A DNA stretch of 64,000 nucleotides from Scytolyngbya sp. HA4215-MV1 (GTDB taxonomy: Bacteria; Cyanobacteriota; Cyanobacteriia; Leptolyngbyales; Leptolyngbyaceae). Shown here in pieces: positions 34,367 to 44,617 of this stretch (position 1 is the first letter of the stretch; every line of letters begins with the position of its first letter). The DNA is taken from contig JAHHIA010000002.1 of NCBI GenBank assembly GCA_019359045.1, positions 304,401 through 368,400 on the forward strand. The letters are read 5' to 3'. The notes under the pieces are model-generated. The model searched no databases, was not told where the DNA came from, and was given only the letters and a program-made list of their open reading frames with translations. A program made the position numbers and the translations under genes.

Positions 34367-37300
34367 ATGCCACGCATCGTTTTGATCGCTGGATTCGAAT
34401 CCTTTAACGCTGATCTATATCGTCAGTCTGCTCAGTTGGCACAAGCCCGGTGTTTGGAGTTGGAGATTCGGGTCTTCAGCGATCGCGATCTCACCACTCA
34501 TCCCACTGAAGTCGAAGCCGCCTTAAAGGATGCTCAAGTCTTCTTTGGCAGTTTGTTGTTTGACTACGACCAGGTAATGTGGCTGCGGGAACGAGTCCAG
34601 CACATTCCGACGCGCTTGGTATTCGAGTCCGCCCTGGAACTGATGAGCCTGACTCAACTGGGAAAATTTGCGATCGGGGACAAACCCAAGGGCATGCCCA
34701 AACCGATCCAATTCATCCTCAGCAAATTTGGCAGTGGTAAAGAAGAGGACAAACTGGCAGGCTACCTCAGCTTTCTCAAAACTGGACCCAAGCTGCTGAA
34801 GTTTGTGCCTGTGCAAAAAGTGCAGGACTTACGTAACTGGTTAATTATCTACGGCTATTGGAATGCGGGTGGTTCTGAGAATGTTGCAGCCTTATTCTGG
34901 ACGATCGCCGAAAAATACCTGGGATTGACGATCGGTGAAATTCCCCCGCCTTTGGAAACCCCTAACATGGGTTTGCTGCACCCGGAGTATCTGGGGTATT
35001 TTGAGTCGCCGAGGCAGTATTTGGAGTGGTATAGGAGGCAGGAGGAAGGAGGCAGGAAGCAGGGGTCGGAAGAATCTAAACCTCAAACCTCAAACCTTCC
35101 GATCGTTGGCATTTTGCTCTACCGCAAGCATGTCATTACCAAGCAAGCCTATATCCCCCAACTGATTCGGGCGTTTGAGCAGGCAGGCTTGGTGCCCTTG
35201 CCCATTTTCATCAACGGGGTGGAAGGGCATGTGGCGGTGCGGGATTGGATGACTAGCGAGTATGAGCAGCAGCAACGATCGCGGGGAAAGACGGAAACCC
35301 TGTCCCTTTCAGCAGAAGCGGTAAAGGTAGATGCGATCGTGTCCACTATTGGCTTTCCGCTAGTGGGGGGACCAGCAGGTTCCATGGAAGCGGGGCGACA
35401 GGTGGAAGTGGCTAAACGCATTCTCGGTGCCAAAAATGTGCCCTATTTTGTCTCTGCTCCATTGCTGATTCAGGACATCCACTCCTGGACGCGCCAGGGC
35501 ATTGGCGGACTGCAAAGTGTGGTGCTATATGCCTTGCCTGAACTGGATGGCGCGATCGATCCCATTCCTCTGGGTGGCTTGGTCGGCGACACCATTTACC
35601 TGATTCCCGAACGAGTCAAACGCCTGACTGGACGAGTCAAACGCTGGATTGAACTGCGCCAAACGCCCGTTGCTGATCGGCGCATTGCCATCATTCTCTA
35701 CGGCTTTCCCCCTGGTTACGGTGCCGTCGGCACTGCTGCCCTGTTGAACGTGCCACGATCGTTGCTCTGCCTGCTGCAATCCCTCAAAGCCGCAGGATAC
35801 ACGATCGGTGACCTACCCCAAGATGGCGAAGAATTAATTCGTTGGGTCAAAGTCGCCGATGAAGTGAGCAGCGGATGGACGACGGATGAACCGGATATTG
35901 TCAATCCGTCATCCACTGCATCCGTTACAAAATCCGCTACCATCGTCAACGTCCGCACCCTCGAATCCTGGCTCGGTTATCTGCAAACCAGCCGCGTCGA
36001 GAAATGCTGGAAATCCCTCACCGATACGGGCATCAAAACCCTGGGGGATGATTTCTGGTTAGGGGGCGTGCAACTGGGCAATGTGTGGATTGGCGTACAG
36101 CCGCCGTTGGGCATTGCTGGCGACCCAATGCGCTTGATGTTTGAGCGCGATTTGACTCCTCATCCCCAGTACGCTGCGTTCTACCAGTGGTTGCAAAAGG
36201 ACTTTCAAGCCCATGCAGTGGTCCACTTTGGCATGCACGGCACGGTGGAATGGTTACCCGGTTCACCACTGGGCAATACCGGCTATTCCTGGTCAGACAT
36301 TTTGCTAGGCAACCTGCCTCATCTGTATGTTTATGCTGCCAATAATCCTTCGGAGTCGATGTTGGCAAAGCGGCGTGGCTATGGCGTGTTGATTTCTCAC
36401 AATGTGCCACCCTATGGTCGAGCCGGACTCTACAAAGAACTGGTGCTGTTGCGAGAGTTAATTGCTGAATATCGCGAAGATCCGCAGAAAAACTATGCCT
36501 TGAAAGAAGCGATCGCTAAAAAGATTGTTGATACCGGACTGGATGCCGACTGTCCCTTTGCGGATGCCAAACGATTGGGCATTGCCTTCACCCCAGAAAA
36601 TCTCAACCTGTTCAGTGCCGATGCCTTCAACCATTACCTGGTGAAGTTGTATGAGTATCTGCAAGTGCTGGAAAATCGCCTCTTTTCTTCCGGCCTACAT
36701 CAACTGGGCGTTGCGCCTGATGCAGAGACCCTGAGCAGCTATCTAAACGCCTATTTCACTGATGAGAAATCCTTGCCAGCGGACGTGATTACAGCGTTGA
36801 CGCAGGGAGGCGATCATTCCCCAATGAGAGATCTCCAGCAAATACAAACCCAATTTGGCGTTGAATCGAAATTCCGTCTGTCCAATGAATTACTAGAGGA
36901 GGCAGTCAGCGTCCGCGATCTGCTCAACCAGACCCCCGATGAACTGATCAATCTGCTACGGGGTCTGAATGGTGAATACATTCCCCCTGCTCCTGGTGGC
37001 GATTTGCTGCGAGATGGTCCCGGCGTATTGCCCACCGGACGCAACATCCACGCCCTCGACCCCTACCGAATGCCCTCCCCCGCTGCCTACGAACGGGGTC
37101 GCGAAATTGCCCAAAAAATTCTGGCGCAGCATTTACGAGAGCATGGCACCTATCCCGAAACGGTTGCCGTTATGCTCTGGGGCTTAGATGCCATCAAAAC
37201 CAAAGGGGAATCTCTGGGAATTTTGCTGGAACTGGTGGGAGCGGCACCTATAAAAGAAGGCACCGGACGGATTGTGCGCTACGAGTTACGTCCTCTGGCA

Positions 37301-38209
37301 GAGTTGGGACATCCCCGAATTGATGTGTTGGCAAATCTCTCTGGTATCTTTCGCGATAGTTTTGTCAACATCATTGAGTTGTTGGATGATCTGTTTCGGC
37401 GAGCGGCTGAAGCCTCAGAACCGGACGACCAGAATTTTATCCGCAAGCATGTCCTGGCCCTCCAGGCAAAGGGCATAGAAAATGCTTCGGCGCGACTGTT
37501 CTCTAATCCTGCGGGTGACTACGGTTCCCTGGTCAATGACCAGGTGGTGGCGGCAAACTGGGAGTCGGGCGAAGAGTTGGGGCAAACCTGGAAAAGTCGT
37601 AATGTCTTTAGTTATGGCAGGCAAGATAAGGGACAGGCACGCCCGGAGGTGCTGGAGACACTGCTGAAGACCAGCGATCGCATTATTCAAGAAATTGACT
37701 CGGTGGAATATGGCTTGACTGACATCCAGGAATACTATGCCAACACCGGAGGCTTGAAACGAGCCGCCGAACAGCAACGAGGACAGAAAGTCGCCACCAG
37801 TTTTGTAGAAAGTTTTTCTAAGGATACTACGCCGCGCAATCTGGAAGATCTGCTGCGAATGGAGTATCGATCGAAACTGCTCAACCCCAAATGGGCAGAT
37901 GCCATGGCAGCCCAGGGTTCTGGCGGTGCTTACGAAATCTCCCAACGGATGACAGCGCTCATCGGTTGGGGCGGCACTGTGGATTTTCAGGAAGGGTGGG
38001 TCTATGACCAGGCAGCCGACACCTACGCCCTCGATGCAGAGATGGCAGAAAAACTGCGACAAGCCAATCCGGAGGCTTTTCGCAATATTGTGGGCAGAAT
38101 GCTGGAAGCCCATGGGCGCGGTTTCTGGCAACCTGATGCGGAGAAGTTAGACAAGCTAAGAAAGCTCTATGATTTGACCGATGAAGAATTGGAAGGGGTG
38201 ACGGTGTAA
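34367..38209 (+). CDS. chlH: Magnesium chelatase subunit H family protein (ChlH/BchH paralogue)
   Basis: A 1280-residue CobN/ChlH-type chelatase subunit. It has the H-subunit core: AVVHFGMHGTVEWLPGSPLG near residue 620, LGNLPHLYVYAANNPSE, KRRGYGVLISHNVPPYGRAGLY, and GRNIHALDPYRMPSPAAYERG near 890. The N-terminus MPRIVLIAGFESFNADLY differs from the ~1330-residue main ChlH, so this is probably the second, BchH-type paralogue of cyanobacteria. It would insert Mg2+ into protoporphyrin IX with ChlI and ChlD, not present here. Residues about 224-243 (RRQEEGGRKQGSEESKPQ) are encoded by purine-rich filler repeat DNA. Confidence 0.87.
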   Translation: MPRIVLIAGFESFNADLYRQSAQLAQARCLELEIRVFSDRDLTTHPTEVEAALKDAQVFFGSLLFDYDQVMWLRERVQHIPTRLVFESALELMSLTQLGKFAIGDKPKGMPKPIQFILSKFGSGKEEDKLAGYLSFLKTGPKLLKFVPVQKVQDLRNWLIIYGYWNAGGSENVAALFWTIAEKYLGLTIGEIPPPLETPNMGLLHPEYLGYFESPRQYLEWYRRQEEGGRKQGSEESKPQTSNLPIVGILLYRKHVITKQAYIPQLIRAFEQAGLVPLPIFINGVEGHVAVRDWMTSEYEQQQRSRGKTETLSLSAEAVKVDAIVSTIGFPLVGGPAGSMEAGRQVEVAKRILGAKNVPYFVSAPLLIQDIHSWTRQGIGGLQSVVLYALPELDGAIDPIPLGGLVGDTIYLIPERVKRLTGRVKRWIELRQTPVADRRIAIILYGFPPGYGAVGTAALLNVPRSLLCLLQSLKAAGYTIGDLPQDGEELIRWVKVADEVSSGWTTDEPDIVNPSSTASVTKSATIVNVRTLESWLGYLQTSRVEKCWKSLTDTGIKTLGDDFWLGGVQLGNVWIGVQPPLGIAGDPMRLMFERDLTPHPQYAAFYQWLQKDFQAHAVVHFGMHGTVEWLPGSPLGNTGYSWSDILLGNLPHLYVYAANNPSESMLAKRRGYGVLISHNVPPYGRAGLYKELVLLRELIAEYREDPQKNYALKEAIAKKIVDTGLDADCPFADAKRLGIAFTPENLNLFSADAFNHYLVKLYEYLQVLENRLFSSGLHQLGVAPDAETLSSYLNAYFTDEKSLPADVITALTQGGDHSPMRDLQQIQTQFGVESKFRLSNELLEEAVSVRDLLNQTPDELINLLRGLNGEYIPPAPGGDLLRDGPGVLPTGRNIHALDPYRMPSPAAYERGREIAQKILAQHLREHGTYPETVAVMLWGLDAIKTKGESLGILLELVGAAPIKEGTGRIVRYELRPLAELGHPRIDVLANLSGIFRDSFVNIIELLDDLFRRAAEASEPDDQNFIRKHVLALQAKGIENASARLFSNPAGDYGSLVNDQVVAANWESGEELGQTWKSRNVFSYGRQDKGQARPEVLETLLKTSDRIIQEIDSVEYGLTDIQEYYANTGGLKRAAEQQRGQKVATSFVESFSKDTTPRNLEDLLRMEYRSKLLNPKWADAMAAQGSGGAYEISQRMTALIGWGGTVDFQEGWVYDQAADTYALDAEMAEKLRQANPEAFRNIVGRMLEAHGRGFWQPDAEKLDKLRKLYDLTDEELEGVTV

Positions 38210-38563
38210 ACGATCGTCTGAGCAAAGGGCTTTGTCCAACGCAGATTGTGCGAGGCTCGATCTCATTACCAGATTCGATAGGGCTTCGCTCCTCACGCAG
38301 CTTTAATCTTCCGTCAGGAATCCAATTATCTAAAATTGGATGTAAATTTTTATGCTTTTTCGGGAGAAATCATGAATTTATTTTACAATAAAAAATAATG
38401 CATAAAACTCTCTCAAAGAACAGATAAAGGATTAGTCTGTTATCCAAACAGGCTTAAGAGAGACACTGAAATACTCTGATTTTAGCTGGGGAATCAGTAG
38501 AGAAACTGGTTTCAATACCGTAGTTGACTTGTACACCCGAAAGCATCATTACTAGCATTTGTT
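38210..38563 (+). other. AT-rich intergenic stretch upstream of the caspase-like gene
   Basis: This 354 bp region has no gene or recognisable RNA. Its base composition is distinctly more AT-rich than the DNA before it (for example TTTATTTTACAATAAAAAATAATG), marking the left edge of a compositionally different segment that runs to about 41.3 kb. Confidence 0.5.
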
Positions 38564-40673
38564 ATGGCACAGAAAGTTGCATTACTCATCGGGGTTGGTG
38601 TATACGAGCATGGTTTTCCCTCACTCTCGTCTGTAAACCGTGATACCCAAGCTGTTCGGAGTGCTTTGTTGAAAGGGGGGGGTCAGTGAGACAGATATCA
38701 GAGTTTTGACTGACCCAGACGATCGAGAAATGCGAGATGAAATTGAGGTTTTTTTTACCGATCGTCAAAAGGATGATTTACTCCTGCTTTACTTTTCAGG
38801 ACATGGAGTTACCGATGATGATGGATGCTTTTATCTCACCAGTTATAGAACTCGCAAAGAGCGACTAAAAGCAACGGCAATTCCAGCCAATTTCATCCAT
38901 AACGTCATGGAAAGCAGTAAGTCAAAACATCAAATTGTGGTTTTAGATTGTTGCTTTAGTGGTGCTTTTGCAAAAGGAATGCAAGCCAAAAGTGCAACCA
39001 TCAATTTGAAAGAACAATTTCAAGGACAAGGCAGAGCTATACTCACTTCTTCCAGTTCTCATGAGTATTCTTTTGAGTAAAAAGATTCAGATTTGTCAGT
39101 TTATACTCGCTATTTAGTCGAAGGCATTGAAACCGGAGCTGCAGATTTAGATGGAGATGGCTGGATTTCCGTTGAGGAACTCTATAACTACACCCGCAAC
39201 AGAGTTCGAGAAGCAGTTCCTGTGATGAAACCTGAGATCTACACAACAAGAGAAGGGTATAGCATTCGATTCGCTAAGGCACCCACAAGTGGTCCTCAAC
39301 TCAACTACCGTCGGGAAGTCGATCGCTTAGTGCGTCAAAAAGCAATCACTTTTGTACGACCAAATTTCCTAGATAATGCCCGGAAGTTACTTCAATTGCC
39401 ACCCAGAGCAGATGTGAGTATTTCAGATTTAGGTCGTCGCACCCTCGAAGCGCGGCGAAATAATCTGAATTTGTCCGTTGAAGCAGCAACTAAGATTGAG
39501 CATGACGTACTTCAACCCTATCGAAAATGTGAGGAAAAACGCTACAACTACGAACAGATGCTGATCAAAGAAATTCGGCGTGAAAATCCTTTAAGTGAGC
39601 ATACTCGCGATAACTTAAAGCACTTTCAGCAAGCTTTGGGACTGAGAGATCAAGATGTTGCCCCGATCGAAGCTCGGATTCTTGAAAAAGCAGCCAAGAG
39701 ACTGCCTAAACTGGGCATAACTTCCCATCAAAATCGTCCGCTTTTGTTTTTTTTAGGCGGTGTACCAATTGCATTATTAGTGATAGGTTTAGCGACCTAT
39801 TCTTTATATTCTGCTCGAATCAATCAACGATCTTTACCGTCCAATATCTCACAAAAACTGGATTCTAACTCATCAAATATTAACCCTTCTTTGCCCACCC
39901 ATGTAGATCCCAAAGTCGAAATTTTAGAACAAAAAATGCTCGATGAAGCTCGCAGTAAAGTGCAAACACAAGATTTTGAAGGAGCGATCGAGAAATATAA
40001 GCAGCTAATTACCCTCAACCCGAAAAGTAATAATGGCTATTCTGAATTGGGTGATACTTATCTTGAACTAGTCCAAACAGAAGCTTACAGTGATTCTCTT
40101 GGAGCTCAAAAAATTTATCAAAGCGCAATTGAAAGTTACGATAAGGCGATTCAGCTAAAATCTCAAAATGCTTTGGAATCTAGTGATTATTTCTTGCTTA
40201 ATAAACGCGGACTGGCTCATTACTATTTACAAAATTACCAAAAAGCAATTGAAGACTACGATCAGGCAATTCAGCTTAAAGCTAATCTACAACCTGGTGA
40301 TAGTGGTTTACTTGTAAATCGAGGAGATGCTTACCATGCTGTGGGGAAATACCAGGAAGCGATTAAAGATTATGATCAGGCAATTGCTTTGAACAAAAAT
40401 GATTGCTTTGTATACGATCATCGAGGAAATTCTTATTCTGAATTAGGAGTCGTGAAAAAAGCTCTTGAAGATGTCAATAAAGCAATTGAATGCGAACCTC
40501 AGTATGCTGATGCCTATATCAGTCGTGGAAATCTTCTTCGCAAGAAAGGCTATATTAAGGGAGCAATAAAAGACTATGAAAAAGCTTCGGATCTTTATCA
40601 AGAACAAAATAAAATGCTAAATTATGACGAGACTCAAAAGATGCTCGCCAAACTCAAAAGGACTGCTGAGTAA
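38564..40673 (+). pseudogene. Caspase-like (p20) TPR protein, disrupted by frameshift and stop
   Basis: The frame starts MAQKVALLIGVGVYEHGF but shifts at a run of eight G (38675-38682); seven would restore it. The frame continues with LLLLYFSGHG (catalytic His) and IVVLDCCFSGAF (catalytic Cys), then meets TAA at 39078-39080. The same frame resumes as DLSVYTRYLVEG, with an EF-hand-like loop DLDGDGWISVEE, a linker, a membrane helix (FFLGGVPIALLVIGLA) and about five TPR units. Intact relatives are orthocaspase-type proteins common in filamentous cyanobacteria. Two lesions suggest a decaying gene or sequencing errors. The C-terminal part alone (39093-40673) could still be expressed. Confidence 0.8.
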
Positions 40674-41292
40674 GACTTAAAATTTATTGCCAAAATACTA
40701 ACTCCACAACAGAGTTTGAATAATATAAAAATCCCAGATCTCTGGAATCTTGATATATTCCAGGAATCTTCCCCTTTTAGATGATTTTAGATTGCTACAG
40801 TGAATAATTTCAGTAAGCAAAAGTTGAATCAATTTCCGACACATTGCCAAATTTTCTGCAACTATAAAATAAATTTAGACAAAACGATTTGCCGGAAAGG
40901 GTGCAGGGACTGTGTAGTGTTTCGACAGGCAAATTGGGATGATCTATCTCCCTCCACTGCGTTTCTAAATCAAGCAGCCAGTTCAAGTGCCAGCCTCTTC
41001 AAGGCAGTAAACGTGCAATGGTGTGATCCCAAGTATTGATGTAGAGATGCCATAGGAGTGTCACAGAAGCTTAATATGTATCGGCAAAGCTAAATTGCGC
41101 CAAATCTTTTGAGCTTTGAGAGTCTGCTGAAGGGGGAGAAATCTTGCATTGATTTCAACACACTAGCTGAGTGCCAGTCTAGGCGTGTGCTACCGCAACA
41201 AAAATCGATATAAGTCCTAAAGCTCAGAACTGCTGATTCCGGTTGTGATTCAGCAATCCCCTAAAAACCAAATTAAATAAGGAGCTTCTAAA
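40674..41292 (+). other. Intergenic stretch with a hairpin at 40742-40763
   Basis: This 619 bp AT-rich gap has one notable structure: CTGGAAT (40742-40748) and ATTCCAG (40757-40763), about 70 bp after the caspase/TPR frame and followed by CTTCCCCTTTT, a possible terminator. A frame at 40800-41039 lacks a ribosome site and family features. The last 20 bp hold the AAGGAG ribosome site of the next gene. Confidence 0.4.
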
Positions 41293-41760
41293 ATGGCTAT
41301 CCACTCTGGTCGGTATACTTCTATCTTTGCCAGTACGATCGCTCTACTGACTTTGCTTCCCAACCTTGCCTTAGCTGAGACTAAGCCAGCCACCCATCCG
41401 ATGCAGCCGACTCAATCGGCAGTTGCTCAGACCCATTCATCAATCATTGGGCAGCTAAACCTAAGCACTGACCAGAAAAACAAAATCCGTCCCATTCGTG
41501 CCTCTCGTATTCATCAGATTAACCAGGTATTGACCCAAGAGCAGCGCACGAAACTGCAAACAGAGCTGAAGTCAGGTATGAAACTGGGGGAAGCGCTCAA
41601 GTCATTGAACCTGAACGCTGACCAGAAGAAAAAAATTATGACGATCGTGCAAAAGTCGAACCAAGATGTTATGAGCGTACTGAACCAGAAGCAAAGAACC
41701 CAATTGGAGGCTTACCTAAAACAACAACATCAATCCAGAACTCAAACTCCGCTTGAGTAA
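41293..41760 (+). CDS. Exported Spy/CpxP-like protein with LTxxQ-type repeats
   Basis: A 155-residue protein with a cleavable signal peptide (residues 1-29, ending NLALA). The mature part has four related segments: LNLSTDQKNKIRPI, VLTQEQRTKLQ, LNLNADQKKKIMTI and VLNQKQRTQL. These resemble the LTxxQ motifs of periplasmic Spy/CpxP helical hairpins, which act as chaperones or metal/stress sensors. The arrangement is an internal duplication of an about 50-residue unit. AAGGAG sits 11 nt upstream of the ATG. A strong terminator follows, so it is a single-gene transcript. Confidence 0.75.
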   Translation: MAIHSGRYTSIFASTIALLTLLPNLALAETKPATHPMQPTQSAVAQTHSSIIGQLNLSTDQKNKIRPIRASRIHQINQVLTQEQRTKLQTELKSGMKLGEALKSLNLNADQKKKIMTIVQKSNQDVMSVLNQKQRTQLEAYLKQQHQSRTQTPLE

Positions 41761-41816
41761 CGAAAGATTGTATCCGTGAGGATTAATTGAGACGATCGTT
41801 TCAGTAAATCTCTCCT

Positions 41817-41852
41817 AAAAAGCTGGCTCTTCCTTAGAAGAGCCAGCTTTTT
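41817..41852 (+). terminator. Intrinsic terminator after the Spy-like gene
   Basis: AAAAAGCTGGCTCTTC pairs perfectly with GAAGAGCCAGCTTTTT around CTTA. It is symmetrical and should stop transcription in both directions. Confidence 0.9.
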
Positions 41853-42059
41853 AGATGCATTGACTCCTGTAATCGATTTGTTCCAAGATGAACCACAAGT
41901 GCAGAGTTGCAAGGTCATCGCTCGTTCCGGAGAAGGTGTATATCAAGAAGGATATTCCCAATATACTGATCACTGAATCTCTTATTCATTTATCCAGTAA
42001 ATCTACCATCCATAAATCTGTCACTTAAAATTAAAATTTACGATTCAATTGCTTAGCCA

Positions 42060-43064
42060 ATGGATTTATTACGATCGCTTCCCCTCGGTCTATATCTGGA
42101 ACAGCCGATTACCTGGCTCCATCGCCTCGACCCACGCATCAAACTGATCTGGCTCATGAGCTTTTTAGCTGCTCCTTTGCTGGCAAACGCGATTTGGCGA
42201 TTTTCATTGGTTGGGTTGCTGATTGTAATTACCCTGACCGCCCTGATTCCACTACGAGTTTGGCGGCAACAAATGGGTTGGCTGCTGATGTTTAGTTTTT
42301 TGGTAATGCTGTTGGTTGCCGTTGCACCGGATGGTATGGATACAAGTTATCAGCCCCGTCTACCAGACAACGAATTAGCATTTGCCGAACAACCCGCAAC
42401 ACTATCCCAAATGCCTCCTCAACGGCGGTCCTGGAATCCTTTGGATTGGGGCAAAGCTGCCAATTCAGAAGTTGCTAATTCAAAAACTGATGGGGCATCG
42501 ATCGCTTTGCCCCAACCCACTCCGTATCGTTATGTTTTGTTTGATTGGGGCCCCATAACAGTGACGCGGCGATCGCTCGATCTAGCAATTCGTGTAAGTA
42601 CACTCTTGTTCACTCTAATCTACAGTTCCACACTGTATCTGTTGACAACCGCTCCCGAAGAAATTACTGCTGGGATTGAAAGCCTGATGCGTCCCTTGCA
42701 ACGGTTCAACTTTCCCATTACCGAAATTGCCTTAACTCTTACCCTGTCGCTACGATTTATTCCCCTGGTCATGGAAGAAGTCCAAAATCTAGTGCGCTCT
42801 GTGAGAACCCGAGCTATCAACTGGCAAAAGCTTGGGTTGCGACGCGCTGCCCAGGTTTGGCTCATGGTCGCCGAGCGATTGCTCGAAAATTTACTTCTAC
42901 GAGCAGAGCAAATTTCTAGCGCGATGAAGGTGAGAGGCTTTACCAGCCCCAATCAACATCGAGTGCAGTGGCACCAATTACGCTTAAAGTGGGGAGATTG
43001 GCTGGCACTGCTGGGGTTGACTGTGCTGTGGGGAGCCAGGTTCATCTGGGGGGGAGAAGCTTAA
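42060..43064 (+). CDS. ECF transporter T component, CbiQ family
   Basis: A 334-residue membrane protein with the EcfT/CbiQ layout: LDPRIKLIWLMSFLAAPLLA near residue 25, further helices, and the two coupling helices with the Ala-Arg-Gly-type signatures, SVRTRAINW near 250 and AMKVRGFTSP near 290. An insertion at about 95-150 replaces the usual short loop. It would energise a vitamin or metal ECF importer together with EcfA ATPases and an S component encoded elsewhere; the substrate cannot be told. It lies about 150 bp upstream of pipX, an association also known in other cyanobacteria. Confidence 0.85.
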   Translation: MDLLRSLPLGLYLEQPITWLHRLDPRIKLIWLMSFLAAPLLANAIWRFSLVGLLIVITLTALIPLRVWRQQMGWLLMFSFLVMLLVAVAPDGMDTSYQPRLPDNELAFAEQPATLSQMPPQRRSWNPLDWGKAANSEVANSKTDGASIALPQPTPYRYVLFDWGPITVTRRSLDLAIRVSTLLFTLIYSSTLYLLTTAPEEITAGIESLMRPLQRFNFPITEIALTLTLSLRFIPLVMEEVQNLVRSVRTRAINWQKLGLRRAAQVWLMVAERLLENLLLRAEQISSAMKVRGFTSPNQHRVQWHQLRLKWGDWLALLGLTVLWGARFIWGGEA

Positions 43065-43213
43065 GTAGAAAACTGCTCCCCATGAACCAACTTCCACCAA
43101 ACGCCCTATACATCAATATTTTCTTGAAAATTCACGCTCGTCTTATGGCAAACTATCTATTCTTACGTATCTTCCAACCTCCGCCCTGGTATTCCTTCTA
43201 ACTTTAGATCTCC

Positions 43214-43483
43214 ATGAGCAGCGAAACTTACCTGAATCATCCGACGTTTGGCATGTTGTTCAGGGTCTGTCTGGTTGAAGATAGCCGGGAACTCTTTACC
43301 ACCCTCTATGCCCAACGTCTTTTCTTTTTGGTGGTGAATGGGGCACAAGGCATGGAGTTTGAACCCGTCAGCCGTGCCGATGCTCGAATTTTAGTTGAAA
43401 ATCGCTTAAGAATGTTTCGTCGCGCCGGACAGATCAAAGACTACGATCAACTCCAAGCTATTCATAAACGTACTTTCCAATAG
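43214..43483 (+). CDS. pipX: PII-interacting protein PipX
   Basis: An 89-residue protein matching PipX from start to end: ETYLNHPTFGMLF, then LFTTLYAQRLFFLVV in the Tudor-like domain, FEPVSRADARILVENRLR and the helical tail ending KRTFQ. PipX binds either the nitrogen regulator NtcA, as co-activator at high 2-oxoglutarate, or PII when nitrogen is plentiful. pipY follows 66 bp downstream, the usual cyanobacterial pair. Confidence 0.96.
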   Translation: MSSETYLNHPTFGMLFRVCLVEDSRELFTTLYAQRLFFLVVNGAQGMEFEPVSRADARILVENRLRMFRRAGQIKDYDQLQAIHKRTFQ

Positions 43484-43549
43484 ATCGGGTCGCCCAGCAA
43501 AATGGCAGTCTCCCAGTAGAATATTGAAGAGCCCACTTCCCGCATTCCA

Positions 43550-44263
43550 ATGACGGATGTTTCTGAAACCCCTCTCATTGCTCAACGCATTGCGAGCATT
43601 CGCCAAACTTTACCGATGTCGGTTCGGTTAATTGCGGTGACTAAAAATGTATCAGTCACCGCGATCAGAGCTGCTTATACGGCGGGAATTCGAGATTTTG
43701 GGGAAAGCCGCATTCAGGAAACTGAAGAAAAACAAGCTCAGCTCCACGATCTCCCGGAGATTACCTGGCATTTAATTGGGCATCTGCAAAGTAATAAAGT
43801 CCCAAAAGCGATCGCCCAGTTCCAATGGATTCACTCTGTCGATAGTTTGAAATTGGCACAGCGTCTAGATCGAGTTGCCGAAAGCCTGTCCTCTGCTCCC
43901 CACGTCTGCCTTCAGGTAAAATTATTGCCTGATCCCAACAAATATGGATGGACAGTGCCAGAACTGTTGGCAGATCTGGTAGATCTCGATCAACTCTCCC
44001 AGATCCGAATTCGGGGGTTGATGGTCATTCCGCCTGCGGGATTGTCGGCAGACCAAACCCTCTCAGTTTTTCAACAAGCGCGCGTCATTGCGGATCAGAT
44101 TCGCTGTCAGTCCTGGAAACACCTGAAAATTCAGGAACTTTCGATGGGAATGTCTGGGGACTATCCCTTGGCAATTCAAGCCGGAGCTACGATGATTCGC
44201 TTGGGTACGGTTCTTTTTGGAGATCGACCAGTCCTCGAATCCCATCTGCAACCAAACGGCTAA
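43550..44263 (+). CDS. pipY: PipY, YggS/PROSC-family PLP homeostasis protein
   Basis: A 237-residue single-domain pyridoxal-phosphate-binding TIM-barrel protein. The PLP lysine lies in VRLIAVTKNVSVTAI; further motifs are DFGESRIQETEEKQ, WHLIGHLQSNKVPKAI, IHSVDSLKLAQRL, LSMGMSGDYPLAIQAGATMIRLGT and LFGDR. The family controls vitamin B6 and amino-acid balance. In cyanobacteria it is cotranscribed with pipX and linked to the PipX network. Length matches bacterial YggS. Confidence 0.95.
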   Translation: MTDVSETPLIAQRIASIRQTLPMSVRLIAVTKNVSVTAIRAAYTAGIRDFGESRIQETEEKQAQLHDLPEITWHLIGHLQSNKVPKAIAQFQWIHSVDSLKLAQRLDRVAESLSSAPHVCLQVKLLPDPNKYGWTVPELLADLVDLDQLSQIRIRGLMVIPPAGLSADQTLSVFQQARVIADQIRCQSWKHLKIQELSMGMSGDYPLAIQAGATMIRLGTVLFGDRPVLESHLQPNG

Positions 44264-44505
44264 AAAAAACGTTCACATTGCAAACCTTGAAATATAATTT
44301 CCCCTAGGTTACCAAGAACGAATTTTAGCTGACTCAACCTGACAAAAATTGCAATCATATTCTGTGTTTAGAGTGATGATTCCTCCCTGGTCAGAAATGT
44401 TTATGAATCAGTGCAGATCATTCAATCAATTTGTAACCAAACCCAAGTCAACAACCTGCCTGAAAAACAGTTAAGAACCTTTTCAAGCACCCTTTGTCCC
44501 AGTAA

Positions 44506-44617
44506 GGAGATTTCTAGCAAACAAATTCCCGCTGGCTTCGACTCTGCTCAACCAGCTTTTGCCCTGAGCGAAGTCGAAGGGTAATGGCAGAGGGTAAAAT
44601 CTTCTCTGGAAATCTCC
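44506..44617. repeat. Short element with inverted ends and an internal cruciform
   Basis: The ends GGAGATTTC and GAAATCTCC are perfect 9 bp inverted repeats 112 bp apart. Inside, CTTCGACT..GCTCA and TGAGC..AGTCGAAG form a long imperfect stem of a type repeated in many bacterial intergenic regions. It lies in the 732 bp gap between pipY and sepF, which otherwise holds only the sepF leader. Confidence 0.55.

Noticed and set aside
40800-41039. 79-codon frame starting with GTG after the caspase-like gene
   Set aside because: No ribosome site, irregular composition (scattered Cys, Lys and Asn runs) and no recognisable motif.
41857-41991. Short frame ending GEGVYQEGYSQYTDH after the terminator, considered as a transposase or kinase remnant
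   Set aside because: Too short and without a start or ribosome site; the resemblance was not specific enough to name a family.
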